Below, one piece after another: positions 46,457 through 54,779 of a stretch of DNA of 64,000 nt (position 1 is the stretch's first letter; each line of letters opens with the position of its first letter). The translations under genes and the position numbers were made by a program. The notes beneath the pieces were generated by a model. It had not been told where the DNA came from, ran no database searches, and saw only the letters and a list, made by a program, of their open reading frames with translations. This DNA is from Candidatus Nanopelagicus hibericus. GTDB taxonomy: Bacteria > Actinomycetota > Actinomycetes > Nanopelagicales > Nanopelagicaceae. The stretch is from contig NZ_CP016771.1 of the NCBI RefSeq assembly GCF_002288005.1, positions 992,001 through 1,056,000 on the forward strand, written 5' to 3'.

Positions 46457-46489
46457 GTAGGATTTACAAAGTTTTGGACAGGGGTCATT

Positions 46490-49168
46490 TTGGCTAAGCA
46501 GTTGATCTACCCATTTACCTTTGGTGATAAAAGTAAATCTGATTTGCTTGGTGGCAAAGGCGCCAATATTGCAGAGATGGTGCAGATGGGATTACCAGTC
46601 CCACCCGGTTTTACTATCACCACCGAAGCCTGCCGCGAGTTTCTCACTACCGGCGTAGTGCCAGCTGGTTTAAATGCAGAGATCAAAACTGCATTAGCAA
46701 ATCTAGAAAAGGTAGTGGGAAAGAAATTTGGTGATCCCACCGCACCACTTTTAGTTTCAGTTAGATCTGGCGCTAAACACTCTATGCCAGGAATGATGGA
46801 GACGGTATTAAATGTCGGTATCACCCCAGAGGTGGCAGATGCAATGGCGAAATCAACTGGCAATGAGAGATTTGCTTGGGATTCCTATCGCAGATTTATA
46901 GATATGTTTGGCAGAATTGTTTGTGACCTGCCTGATGAAATTGTGCATAAAGTAGAGAGCATTTATCTAACAAAAGAAAATGTTAATGTAGTGGCAGAGT
47001 TGTCAGCACAATCACTTAAAGATTTGGCGCAAGATTTAATCAAAGCGATTGAGGATTTCACCACTAACCCCTTTCCCACCACTCCCTTTGATCACCTAAC
47101 CCAATCGGTGGCAGCGGTCTTTAGATCTTGGAACTCAGAGCGAGCGCAGTTATATCGAAGGCGCGAGCGAATCCCATCTGACCTAGGAACTGCGGTGAAT
47201 ATTCAATCCATGGTATTTGGCAATTTAAGTGATGACTCTGGCACTGGTGTTGCCTTCACTCGCAATCCAGCCACTGGTGAAAAGGGTAGTTATGGTGATT
47301 ACTTAGATCGCGCCCAGGGTGAGGATGTGGTTGCTGGAATTAGAAACACAATCTCACTGGCAGATATGGCAAAGAAAGAACCAGTTGTCCATGCCGAGTT
47401 GGAAAGATTAATGAAGTCTCTGGAGAATCACTACCGAGATCTTTGTGATATCGAGTTCACAGTTGAACGCGGAAAGCTTTGGATTCTGCAAACAAGGGTT
47501 GGAAAGAGAACTGCTGAGGCAGCATTTCGCATCGCTACCCAATTAGTTGATGAGGGCAAGATATCAATGGATGAGGCGCTACTGCGCACAAGTGGTGATC
47601 AATTAGCCCAATTAATGTTTCCACAATTTGATTTATCAGCAAAACGTAATCTCATTGCAACTGGTATCCCAGCATCACCAGGAGCTGCAGTTGGTGAGAT
47701 TGTCTTTAACTCCAAACGAGCATTTGATCTGGCAAAAACTGGCAGAAAGGTAATTTTAGTTCGCAGAGAAACCAGCCCAGATGATTTAGTGGGCATGGTG
47801 GCAGCGGAGGGAATATTGACCAGCCGTGGTGGAAAAACTTCTCACGCAGCGGTTGTGGCAAGAGGAATGGGTAAGACGGCAGTTTGTGGTACTGAGAGTA
47901 TTACCGTTGATGAAAAACAATTGCAATTTAGTGTTGGTGATTTAATTGTGCGCGAGGGCGAGGTGGTTTCAATTGATGGTACAACTGGTTGTGTTTATCT
48001 AGGTGAGCTACCTGTTACCCAATCACCTGTTACCTCATACCTTGAGGGCACACTTAAAGCTGCCTCAAATGATGCTACCCCAGTAGTCAAAGCGGTTGAT
48101 CGCATCTTGCAACATGCAGATGAGATTAGAAAATTATATGTCCGGGCAAATGCTGATACGCCAGAGGATGCCAAGCGGGCGAGAACACTTGGCGCCCAAG
48201 GAATTGGCTTATGTCGCACTGAGCATATGTTTTTAGGTGATCGACGCAGCTATGTAGAGCGAGTGGTCTTAGCTGATAATGAAGATGAACAAAATGCAGT
48301 AATCACTGAGATGCAACCATTACAACAGGCAGATTTTGTGGGAATCTTAAAAGAAATGTCAGGCCATCCAGTAACTATTAGATTACTTGATCCACCATTA
48401 CATGAGTTCCTACCAAATCTAGCCACCTTAAGTGCGGAGATGGCAACAGCTGAAGCACTTAACACCAGTATCTCACCACGGGATAAAGCAATCTTTGCTG
48501 CGGTGAAAAGATTGCATGAATCAAATCCCATGTTGGGTTTAAGAGGAGTGCGACTTGGAATATTAATTCCCGAGTTATTTAAGATGCAGGTAAAGGCGTT
48601 GGTGCTGGCAAGTATTGAGGTTAAAAAGGCAGGCTTTGATCCCCAACCTGAAATCATGATTCCGTTGGTGGCAAGTCAGCGTGAACTTCTTTATTTAAGA
48701 CAAGGATTAGAAAGTGAGATTAAAAAAACTTTAGCCGGAAATAATATTGAGATCCCAATTGGCACCATGATTGAAACTCCAAGGGCAGCAATTACCGCCA
48801 CCAGAATTGCTGATTACGCTGACTTTTTCTCATTTGGCACAAATGATCTCACCCAACTCACCTGGGCATTTAGCAGAGATGATGTGGAATCAACATTTTT
48901 GCCAAGATATTTAGATCTTGAGTTGTTGCCCTTTAATCCATTTGAGTCACTGGATCAAGATGGTGTGGGGTTGTTGGTGAAGATTGCACGGGATCAGGCC
49001 AGAAAGGTACGCCCAGATTTTAAGTTAGGTGTATGTGGTGAACATGGTGGAGATCCCAGAAGTATTCACTTCTTCCATAATCTAAATCTTGATTATGTCT
49101 CCTGCTCCCCATTTAGGGTGCCGGTAGCAAGACTTGAATCCGGCAGAGCAAGGTTGCTTAAGAGTTAA
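46490..49168 (+). CDS. ppdK: pyruvate, phosphate dikinase
   Basis: PPDK (892 residues) interconverts pyruvate, ATP and Pi with PEP, AMP and PPi. The ATP-grasp domain shows LLGGKGANIAEMVQMGLPVPPGFTITTE and MPGMMETVLNVG. The phospho-His domain is LTSRGGKTSHAAVVARGMGKTAVCG (catalytic His about 453), and the PEP-binding TIM barrel has GIGLCRTEHMF, PMLGLRGVRLG and FGTNDLTQLTWAFSRDD with the catalytic Cys in KLGVCGEHGGDP. The start is TTG with AGGGG 7 bases upstream. Its 3' end overlaps the convergent pth by 11 bases. Confidence 0.96.
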   Translation: MAKQLIYPFTFGDKSKSDLLGGKGANIAEMVQMGLPVPPGFTITTEACREFLTTGVVPAGLNAEIKTALANLEKVVGKKFGDPTAPLLVSVRSGAKHSMPGMMETVLNVGITPEVADAMAKSTGNERFAWDSYRRFIDMFGRIVCDLPDEIVHKVESIYLTKENVNVVAELSAQSLKDLAQDLIKAIEDFTTNPFPTTPFDHLTQSVAAVFRSWNSERAQLYRRRERIPSDLGTAVNIQSMVFGNLSDDSGTGVAFTRNPATGEKGSYGDYLDRAQGEDVVAGIRNTISLADMAKKEPVVHAELERLMKSLENHYRDLCDIEFTVERGKLWILQTRVGKRTAEAAFRIATQLVDEGKISMDEALLRTSGDQLAQLMFPQFDLSAKRNLIATGIPASPGAAVGEIVFNSKRAFDLAKTGRKVILVRRETSPDDLVGMVAAEGILTSRGGKTSHAAVVARGMGKTAVCGTESITVDEKQLQFSVGDLIVREGEVVSIDGTTGCVYLGELPVTQSPVTSYLEGTLKAASNDATPVVKAVDRILQHADEIRKLYVRANADTPEDAKRARTLGAQGIGLCRTEHMFLGDRRSYVERVVLADNEDEQNAVITEMQPLQQADFVGILKEMSGHPVTIRLLDPPLHEFLPNLATLSAEMATAEALNTSISPRDKAIFAAVKRLHESNPMLGLRGVRLGILIPELFKMQVKALVLASIEVKKAGFDPQPEIMIPLVASQRELLYLRQGLESEIKKTLAGNNIEIPIGTMIETPRAAITATRIADYADFFSFGTNDLTQLTWAFSRDDVESTFLPRYLDLELLPFNPFESLDQDGVGLLVKIARDQARKVRPDFKLGVCGEHGGDPRSIHFFHNLNLDYVSCSPFRVPVARLESGRARLLKS

Positions 49169-49721
49169 AAGCGGTCTGTGCCCTATCTAATCCATTTAAT
49201 ACCAAACTCTTAATCGCATCAGCTCCTCTTTGGCAGAATGGATCAATTTGGCTGCGCTCCTCTTTATTAAAGGGCTTTAATACAAAATCTGCTGGATCTT
49301 GATCACCAATTGGCCGGCCGATGCCCATTCTTATTCGAAAGTAATCAGCGGTTGAAAAAGAGTCGGTAAGTGATTTAAGGCCGTTATGGCCATTATCTCC
49401 ACCACCTTGTTTTATTCGAAGTGCGTTAAAGGGCAGATCAAGCTCATCATGGATCGCAATAACCTTTTCAATATCAATTTTATAAAAATCTACTAAGGCT
49501 TTTGCTGGTCCGCCAGTTTCATTCATATAGCCACGAGATTTTGCTAAAACCAATTGCTGATCACCAGATTTAATCTCACAGATCTGCATCCGAGATTTAT
49601 GGGTTGAAAACTTTTGATTCTCTGCCAACTGATCTAAAACCATTTGACCTATATTATGCCGAGTCTTTTCATACTCAGCGCCAGGATTTCCTAAGCCAAT
49701 TACCAACCAGCGATCAGCCAT
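49158..49721 (-). CDS. pth: peptidyl-tRNA hydrolase
   Basis: Pth (187 residues) releases tRNA from prematurely dropped peptidyl-tRNA. Motifs are VIGLGNPGAEYEKTRHNIGQMVLD with the catalytic His, AKSRGYMNETGGPAKALVDFYK with Asn, and AIHDELDLPFNALRIKQGGGDNGHNGLKSL with Asp and His. A TAGCCT box 6 bases before the ATG gives it a promoter of its own in the short gap after rplY. Confidence 0.96.
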   Translation of the reverse strand: MADRWLVIGLGNPGAEYEKTRHNIGQMVLDQLAENQKFSTHKSRMQICEIKSGDQQLVLAKSRGYMNETGGPAKALVDFYKIDIEKVIAIHDELDLPFNALRIKQGGGDNGHNGLKSLTDSFSTADYFRIRMGIGRPIGDQDPADFVLKPFNKEERSQIDPFCQRGADAIKSLVLNGLDRAQTAFNS

Positions 49722-49733
49722 AAGTAAAGGCTA
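49722..49733 (-). promoter_or_regulatory. leaderless promoter -10 for pth
   Basis: TAGCCT on the minus strand (49728-49733) plus 6 bases precedes the ATG at 49721. Confidence 0.45.
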
Positions 49734-49741
49734 GTCCTTAA

Positions 49742-50422
49742 TTACTTCTTCTTGTCTTTCTTATCATCCTTCTTATCTGCCTCCGCAGCAGCAGGAGCAG
49801 CAGCTGTTGCAGCAGCATCTCCTTCAGCAGCAGGAGCAGCACCGGCTTCACCCTCAACAGGGGCAACAACCACAACCTCTTCCTCAGCAGCCTTAACAGA
49901 AAGGTGAACCACACTCATCTTAGGATCACTTATTAATTTAACACCCTCAGGAATTACCACATCGGATGCATATCTTGAATCTCCAGCCATCATGCCTTCC
50001 ATGCTTAACATTAAGAATGATGGAATGTTAGTTACATCTACCTCAACCTCAATAGAGTTATTAATATGCTCCAAAATTCCATCTTGGTCATACTTACCTT
50101 CAGTATGTACTGGAACAGAGACAACAACTCGCTCACCACGGCGGACAATTACTAAATCAATATGCTCAAGGAGACCGGTTAGTGGATCACGGCTAACAGA
50201 TTTAGGAAGTGTTAACTCTGTGTGATCATCTAAGACAACATCAATCAAAACGTTTGAGGTTTTTAATGCCACACCTAACTCACGTGAAGGCAGAGCTACA
50301 TGTTGTGGCTTCTCACCATGACCATAAATTACCGCCGGTATAAATCCATCACGGCGTGCTCTACGGGATGCACCCTTGCCAAACTCAGTTCGGCGTGCGC
50401 CCTTTATTGAAATCTCAGCCAC
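49742..50422 (-). CDS. rplY: 50S ribosomal protein L25/general stress protein Ctc
   Basis: This 226-residue long-form (Ctc/TL5-like) L25 binds 5S rRNA. The N-terminal domain has RTEFGKGASRRARRDGFIPAVIYGHGEKPQHVALP. The second beta domain has HINNSIEVEVDVTNIPSFLMLSMEGMMAGD. The tail is a long run of Ala, Glu and Lys ending KKDDKKDKKK, probably disordered. The start is GTG with a good GAGGGAGAAG ribosome site. pth lies 20 bases downstream, the usual actinobacterial order. Confidence 0.95.
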   Translation of the reverse strand: MAEISIKGARRTEFGKGASRRARRDGFIPAVIYGHGEKPQHVALPSRELGVALKTSNVLIDVVLDDHTELTLPKSVSRDPLTGLLEHIDLVIVRRGERVVVSVPVHTEGKYDQDGILEHINNSIEVEVDVTNIPSFLMLSMEGMMAGDSRYASDVVIPEGVKLISDPKMSVVHLSVKAAEEEVVVVAPVEGEAGAAPAAEGDAAATAAAPAAAEADKKDDKKDKKK

Positions 50423-50553
50423 TTTACTTCTCCCTCGATAACGGTTTAATCCCTCGCGGTGTAAGGGGTGAGGTTAGCGAATAGGCAGGGAAAGGACAAA
50501 TCAAGGCGAAGGTTGGCCACTTTGGCCACCGATTTAAGGCAATTAGCTGATGG
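50423..50553. other. rplY leader and divergent intergenic region
   Basis: No gene is seen. A hairpin-capable GGTTGGCCA-CTT-TGGCCACC lies about 50508-50530. The stretch nearest rplY can pair CCCCTTAC with its downstream GAGGG, which could be an r-protein leader, but nothing matches a known leader motif. Confidence 0.3.
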
Positions 50554-50565
50554 TAGATTATAAGT
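50554..50565 (+). promoter_or_regulatory. leaderless promoter -10 for the 123-aa membrane protein
   Basis: TAGATT (50554-50559) plus 6 bases precedes the ATG at 50566. Confidence 0.5.
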
Positions 50566-50937
50566 ATGAATGAAAAAGAGTTAATTAGTATTTTCAACCA
50601 ACAACGAAGCATCCGGGTGAAATCCCAACTTGCTCCCACGATATTACTCTCTGCTGTCTTAGCCTTAGCAGCAACTGGAAATCTTAATCAAAACACCAAC
50701 TGGAGTTTAAAGTTGTTTGTAATCGGCTTAGTTGCCTCCGGCGGTGTCTTCTCCGTAACTGCGATGCTCGCCGCCATCAGAGACAGTCTGGCAGTTGTTG
50801 ATGCGCTCAAAGATCTAAAATCATTATCACCAGTAGGTAAAGGGATTAAAAACTCCGCAGATCAGCTAAAAATTGTCGGAGTTTTATATATGGCAATGAG
50901 CACCTTTAATTTTGCAGTGCTGGTCATTTATCTCTAA
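50566..50937 (+). CDS. hypothetical membrane protein, three helices
   Basis: This 123-residue protein has an amphipathic N-terminus (NEKELISIFNQQRSIRVKSQ), two hydrophobic helices (APTILLSAVLALAATG and LKLFVIGLVASGGVFSVTAMLAAI), a central soluble stretch with DSLAVVDALKDLKSLSPVGKGIKNSADQL, and a final helix (VGVLYMAMSTFNFAVLVIYL). I do not recognise the family. It has its own leaderless promoter and diverges from rplY. Confidence 0.65.
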   Translation: MNEKELISIFNQQRSIRVKSQLAPTILLSAVLALAATGNLNQNTNWSLKLFVIGLVASGGVFSVTAMLAAIRDSLAVVDALKDLKSLSPVGKGIKNSADQLKIVGVLYMAMSTFNFAVLVIYL

Positions 50938-50990
50938 TCAAGGCTAAATTTGTAGCCCAACTCCTGCTGGGCAAAGCTTTGCTTGTTGAG

Positions 50991-51002
50991 TATGGTTGGT
51001 AG
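50991..51002 (+). promoter_or_regulatory. leaderless promoter -10 for the 47-aa gene
   Basis: TATGGT (50991-50996) plus 6 bases precedes the ATG at 51003. Confidence 0.45.
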
Positions 51003-51146
51003 ATGAAATTTCTTGATTTCCTAGCAAATTTGATCTTTGGTAAACGGATTGAGTTATATGACGCTGAAACTGATAGCACTATTCATAAACTTCGCCTGCG
51101 AACTCGTAATAAGAATACTGATGATCCCTACGGCTTAAATGGTTAG
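51003..51146 (+). CDS. 47-residue protein of unknown function
   Basis: This short frame starts MKFLDFLANLIFGKRIELYD, an amphipathic hydrophobic N-terminus, and continues with a charged region (DAETDSTIHKLRLRTRNKNTDDPYG). The promoter hexamer TATGGT exactly 6 bases before the ATG supports it as a gene. It lies between two other small plus-strand units. No family is recognised. Confidence 0.55.
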   Translation: MKFLDFLANLIFGKRIELYDAETDSTIHKLRLRTRNKNTDDPYGLNG

Positions 51147-51201
51147 TCCGTTTGTTGAGACCAAAGAGTTGAGAGATTTAGTAAGTAGTTTATTTAATCG
51201 A

Positions 51202-51213
51202 TAGATTCATCTC
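51202..51213 (+). promoter_or_regulatory. leaderless promoter -10 for the S51-like gene
   Basis: TAGATT (51202-51207) plus 6 bases precedes the ATG at 51214. Confidence 0.5.
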
Positions 51214-51930
51214 ATGGTCGGATCCCTCGCCTTAGTTGGCTCTGGTGAGTATTTACCAGCAATGTCAGAGTTTGAAAAATCATTAATTGATGATGGTGTT
51301 AAAAATGGTAAGAAGCCAATTTATTTGCAGATCCCAACCGCTGCTGGCCAAGAGAGTCAATCTCGGATTAATTATTGGCAGCAGTTGGGTGAAAAAGCGG
51401 CAGTGGCAATTGGGGCATCACCAGTATTCCTACCAATCTTCAACAGGGATGATGCCAATAACCAAGAGTTTGTAGATCAAATCAACCAAGCAGCACTGAT
51501 CTATTTATCTGGTGGAGATCCACATCATTTAGCAAAAATCTTAATTAACACCAAGGTATGGAGTGCAATATTAGAAAATTGGCAAACTGGTTCATCTTTG
51601 GCAGGGTGCAGCGCAGGGGCCATGGTCTTATCCTCACAGGTTCCAAATTTTAGAGTCAGTAAAGGGGGCGCTACTGAGGGATTAAATCTGATTCCAAATA
51701 TAAGGGTAATTCCGCACTTTGATAAGTTTTTTAGATGGATTCCAGAAAGTGCTGCCAAGTTAGTAATGAGTGTGCCACAAGGGGGGATACTAATTGGAAT
51801 CGATGAGCTAACTGCTTTGGTTAAAAGAAGTGGTGAAGATTTCTGGCAGGCCTATGGGCAGGGCAAGGTTCATTTCCTTAAAGGAGTCCCCGATCAACAA
51901 TTAACAGCTGGCCAAATAATCAAGTTTTAG
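51214..51930 (+). CDS. peptidase S51-family protein (type 1 glutamine-amidotransferase-like)
   Basis: This 238-residue protein has the dipeptidase E/cyanophycinase-like fold. The nucleophile serine is in the elbow AGCSAGAMVLSSQVP (about residue 134), preceded by ALIYLSGGDPHHLAKIL and YLQIPTAAGQES. LIPNIRVIPHFDKFFRWIPESAAKLV gives the conserved His. It lacks a signal peptide. It could hydrolyse Asp-X peptides or a related bond; specificity is not visible. It has its own leaderless promoter. Confidence 0.78.
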   Translation: MVGSLALVGSGEYLPAMSEFEKSLIDDGVKNGKKPIYLQIPTAAGQESQSRINYWQQLGEKAAVAIGASPVFLPIFNRDDANNQEFVDQINQAALIYLSGGDPHHLAKILINTKVWSAILENWQTGSSLAGCSAGAMVLSSQVPNFRVSKGGATEGLNLIPNIRVIPHFDKFFRWIPESAAKLVMSVPQGGILIGIDELTALVKRSGEDFWQAYGQGKVHFLKGVPDQQLTAGQIIKF

Positions 51931-51967
51931 ATCTAAAGGCTTAGCAAATAATTTTTGCAAATTCTAA

Positions 51968-52045
51968 TTACTTGCTCTTACTTGAGCTGCTTTTGGCAAG
52001 CACAAGTATTATGAATATTGCCAAAATGACAATTATTGCTTTCAT
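51968..52045 (-). CDS. 25-residue membrane microprotein
   Basis: This tiny frame encodes a single hydrophobic helix (AIIVILAIFIILVLA) after MK and a polar tail KSSSSKSK. A TAGACT box stands exactly 6 bases before the ATG, the same leaderless layout and same hexamer as ftsB. The composition is that of a genuine single-span microprotein rather than random translation. It lies between the S51-like gene and tRNA-Arg on the opposite strand to the former. Function unknown. Confidence 0.5.
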   Translation of the reverse strand: MKAIIVILAIFIILVLAKSSSSKSK

Positions 52046-52057
52046 ATACAAAGTCTA
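52046..52057 (-). promoter_or_regulatory. leaderless promoter -10 for the 25-aa microprotein
   Basis: TAGACT on the minus strand (52052-52057) plus 6 bases precedes the ATG at 52045. It lies 41 bases downstream of tRNA-Arg. Confidence 0.45.
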
Positions 52058-52097
52058 CTCGGCGAAATCCACTGATGCTGCAATTGGAAATCATTGC

Positions 52098-52174
52098 TGG
52101 TGCGCCCGCAGGGATTCGAACCCCGAACCTTCTGATCCGAAGTCAGATGCTCTATCCAGTTGAGCTACGGGCGC
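52098..52174 (-). tRNA. tRNA-Arg (TCG)
   Basis: The minus strand folds as a 77-nt tRNA with encoded CCA: acceptor GCGCCCG/CGGGCGC, anticodon stem TCTGA/TCAGA with loop CTTCGGA (anticodon TCG, reading CGA), and T-arm with TTCGAAT. It has the A20-containing D-loop usual for Arg. It is downstream of prs in the same direction. Confidence 0.95.
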
Positions 52175-52200
52175 AAGTTATATTGTCGGTAAATCTATTC

Positions 52201-53181
52201 TTAGCTATGCCCATCAAAAAGACTTGTTACTGAACCATCCTCAAAGACCTCTTTGATGGCACGGGCAAGCAGTGGAGCGATAGATAGGACCGTTAGGTTA
52301 TCAAATCTATTCTCCTCCGCAATTGGCAGCGTATTTGTTACTACCACCTCTGAGACCCTTGATTTCTTTAATCTATCAATCGCAGGGCCGGAGAGAACTG
52401 CGTGGGTGGCGGCAATGATTACATCCTTTGCACCATCTTCAATTAACGCATCAACTGCTTTAGTAACTGTGCCAGCAGTATCGATCATGTCATCAATGAC
52501 TACGCAGGTCATTCCTTTCACATCACCAACTACTTTGCCGGTTGTGGCCTCATTTGGCACCTTTGGATCACGAGTCTTATGAATAAAGGCGATACTGCAG
52601 CCACCAAGTAGCTCACTCCATCGCTCTGCCACTCTTACTCGACCTGAGTCTGGTGAGACAATAACTAAGTTTTTACGATCAACCTTGCTGCCAACATAAT
52701 TTGCCAACAGTGGCAGTGCAAAGAGGTGATCAACTGGACCATCAAAGAAGCCTTGAATCTGTGAGGTGTGAAGATCTACACACATTAAACGATCTGCCCC
52801 TGCCGTCTTAAATAAATCTGCCATTAATCTTGCTGAGATCGGTTCTCTTCCTCGATGTTTTTTATCTTGCCGGGCATAACCATAAAAAGGAAGTACTACG
52901 GTAATTCGTTTTGCCGAGGCACGTTTGAGTGCATCGACCATAATTAACTGCTCCATGATCTGTTTATTTATTGGGGCAGCATGGCTTTGTAATACAAATG
53001 CGTCAGAGCCGCGCACACTCTCTTCAAATCTAATAAAGATCTCACCATTGGCAAAGTCATAAGCTGATGTTGGCGTGATTGGAATGCCAAGCTCTGCTGC
53101 GACCGCATCGGCTAACTCAGGATAGGCGCGACCAGTAAATAAACGCAGGGATTTTTCGGAGGTTAAGCGAATTTCATTCAG
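52201..53181 (-). CDS. prs: ribose-phosphate pyrophosphokinase, probable CTG start
   Basis: PRPP synthase makes the precursor of nucleotides, histidine and tryptophan. Visible motifs are FFGYARQDKKHRGREPISARLMADL as KVLPFYGYARQDKK-like flexible loop, RLMCVDLHTSQIQGFFDGPVDHL, VSPDSGRVRVAE and the PRPP loop VVIDDMIDTAGTV. The first ordinary start lies inside the protein at 53016, but the frame continues upstream with a perfect family N-terminus (NEIRLTSEKSLRLFTGRAYPELADAV, FANGEIFIRFEESVRGSD). The only start in the right place is CTG at 53181, with a GAGGGGG ribosome site 8 bases before it, giving the family's usual 326 residues. Confidence 0.9.
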   Translation of the reverse strand: MNEIRLTSEKSLRLFTGRAYPELADAVAAELGIPITPTSAYDFANGEIFIRFEESVRGSDAFVLQSHAAPINKQIMEQLIMVDALKRASAKRITVVLPFYGYARQDKKHRGREPISARLMADLFKTAGADRLMCVDLHTSQIQGFFDGPVDHLFALPLLANYVGSKVDRKNLVIVSPDSGRVRVAERWSELLGGCSIAFIHKTRDPKVPNEATTGKVVGDVKGMTCVVIDDMIDTAGTVTKAVDALIEDGAKDVIIAATHAVLSGPAIDRLKKSRVSEVVVTNTLPIAEENRFDNLTVLSIAPLLARAIKEVFEDGSVTSLFDGHS

Positions 53182-53233
53182 TTTAGCTTCCCCCTCGCTC
53201 TGGTGGATCTGGCTTAACTCTACTAGAGGTTAA

Positions 53234-54658
53234 TCACTCTTTAGCACCAGCTTTTTTTGCAGCCGCTGCTGATTTACTACTTCCTCGCTTGCGTAATACC
53301 CAACCTAAGATATTGACCTGCTTGGTACGGCCGATTCCGATCGCACCCGCTGGCACATCCTCATTTATCACCGATCCGGCTGCGGTATAGGCACCATCAC
53401 CTACTGTTACTGGTGCTACCAACATGGTGTCACTACCAATGCGCACATGATCGCCAACCTTAGTTTTATGCTTCTGCTCACCATCATAATTAACAAATAT
53501 TGTGGCTGCGCCAATATTGCTCTCATCGCCAATCTGCGCATCTCCCACATATGAAAGATGGGCAACCTTTGAGCCTTGGCCTACTGTTGAATTTTTAATC
53601 TCCACAAAAGCGCCAGCTTTACTCTCATCTTTTAAAACACTTCCCTTGCGTAGATAGGTAAAGGGTCCAACCTTGGCGCCAGCACCAATCTTAGAATCGG
53701 TGCAATGTGATTCAATCACCTTTGCCCCTTCTCCTACTGCGCAGCTATCTAGGGTGGTACGTGGACCAATTACTGCCTGTGATTTAATCTTGCTTTTTCC
53801 TTCTATTACCGAGCCGGGATAAATAATTACATCCTCACCAATCTCAACCTCAGCATCAATCCAAGTAGTAGTGGGATCAATAATGCTTACCCCATTTTGC
53901 ATATGTTGGTAATTAATTCGATCTCGCATAATCGCTGCGCACTCAGCCAACTGGCTGCGATCATTAATTCCTAAAGTTTCAGTGTAATCATTGGAGAGAA
54001 TGGCGTAGCTGCTTTCTCCTGATTTATTTAGCAGCTCAATCACATCGGTGAGATAGAGCTCTTGTTGGGCGTTATCACTTTGCAGTTGGTTGATTACGCT
54101 TTTGATTACTGGCAATTCAAATAGATAGACGCCGGTATTGATCTCATCATTATCTCGCTCAGAGTCGGTAGCATCTTTTTCCTCCACAATTTTTAATATT
54201 TTGCCATCACTACCTCGCAATATCCGCCCATATCCAGTTGGATCTGGCAGTAGCGCAGTTAATACCGATGCACTGTTTTTCTCACTCTGATGGGCGGCTA
54301 AAAACTCCTGCAAAGTTTGGGTGGTAAGCAGTGGGGTGTCGGCGGCCAAGATCAATACTGTGCCATCACCTTTAGCCTGCGCTAATGCCAATGCGGCGGC
54401 TGCGCCGGTGCCATTTCTTTTTTCCTGAAAAACTGTAGTAGCAGCAGGATAGATCTCATCTAAATGTTGAATAACTGCATCTTTGTGGGCGCCAACAACC
54501 ACCGTTAATTTTTTTGGTGCAATTGGCTGTACTGCAGCTAGTAAGTTTTCAATTACGGTGCGTCCGGCGATCTTATGGAGCACCTTAGGAGTCTTTGATT
54601 TCATTCGCTTGCTCTCACCCGCAGCAAGAACAATGGCAAGTGATAACTTGCTCATCAT
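53234..54658 (-). CDS. glmU: bifunctional GlmU (UDP-GlcNAc pyrophosphorylase/GlcN-1-P acetyltransferase)
   Basis: GlmU (474 residues) makes UDP-GlcNAc for peptidoglycan. The uridyltransferase domain begins LAIVLAAGESKRMKSKTPKVLHKIAGR and has ILAADTPLLT and NTGVYLFELPVI. The C-terminal left-handed beta helix carries hexapeptide repeats with the acetyltransferase residues in GPFTYLRKGSVLKDESKAGAFVEIKNS, HLSYVGDAQIG and NIGAATIFVNYDG. Two adjacent ATG codons follow AAAGGGGG; either may start. tRNA-Gln precedes it and prs follows, the common actinobacterial order. Confidence 0.96.
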   Translation of the reverse strand: MMSKLSLAIVLAAGESKRMKSKTPKVLHKIAGRTVIENLLAAVQPIAPKKLTVVVGAHKDAVIQHLDEIYPAATTVFQEKRNGTGAAAALALAQAKGDGTVLILAADTPLLTTQTLQEFLAAHQSEKNSASVLTALLPDPTGYGRILRGSDGKILKIVEEKDATDSERDNDEINTGVYLFELPVIKSVINQLQSDNAQQELYLTDVIELLNKSGESSYAILSNDYTETLGINDRSQLAECAAIMRDRINYQHMQNGVSIIDPTTTWIDAEVEIGEDVIIYPGSVIEGKSKIKSQAVIGPRTTLDSCAVGEGAKVIESHCTDSKIGAGAKVGPFTYLRKGSVLKDESKAGAFVEIKNSTVGQGSKVAHLSYVGDAQIGDESNIGAATIFVNYDGEQKHKTKVGDHVRIGSDTMLVAPVTVGDGAYTAAGSVINEDVPAGAIGIGRTKQVNILGWVLRKRGSSKSAAAAKKAGAKE

Positions 54659-54675
54659 TACCCCCTTTTCCTTGG

Positions 54676-54750
54676 TGGCTCCGCCACCAGGTATCGATCC
54701 TGGACCCTGAGCTTCAAAGGCTCATGTGCTAGCCACTACACAATGGCGGA
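54676..54750 (-). tRNA. tRNA-Gln (TTG)
   Basis: The minus strand gives a 75-nt tRNA with encoded CCA: acceptor TCCGCCA/TGGCGGA (first pair U-A, as usual for Gln), anticodon stem TGAGC/GCTCA with loop CTTTGAA (anticodon TTG, reading CAA), and T-loop ATCGATA. It lies just upstream of glmU, where tRNA-Gln is common in Actinobacteria. Confidence 0.95.
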
Positions 54751-54779
54751 ACCTGAATTATCCCTTATAACTGGGTAAA

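Noticed and set aside
48250-48657. 135-codon minus-strand frame
   Set aside because: It is the shadow of ppdK on the opposite strand and lacks protein-like composition.
52201-53016. prs starting at 53016
   Set aside because: It would remove a well-conserved N-terminus that is encoded in frame upstream with a ribosome site.
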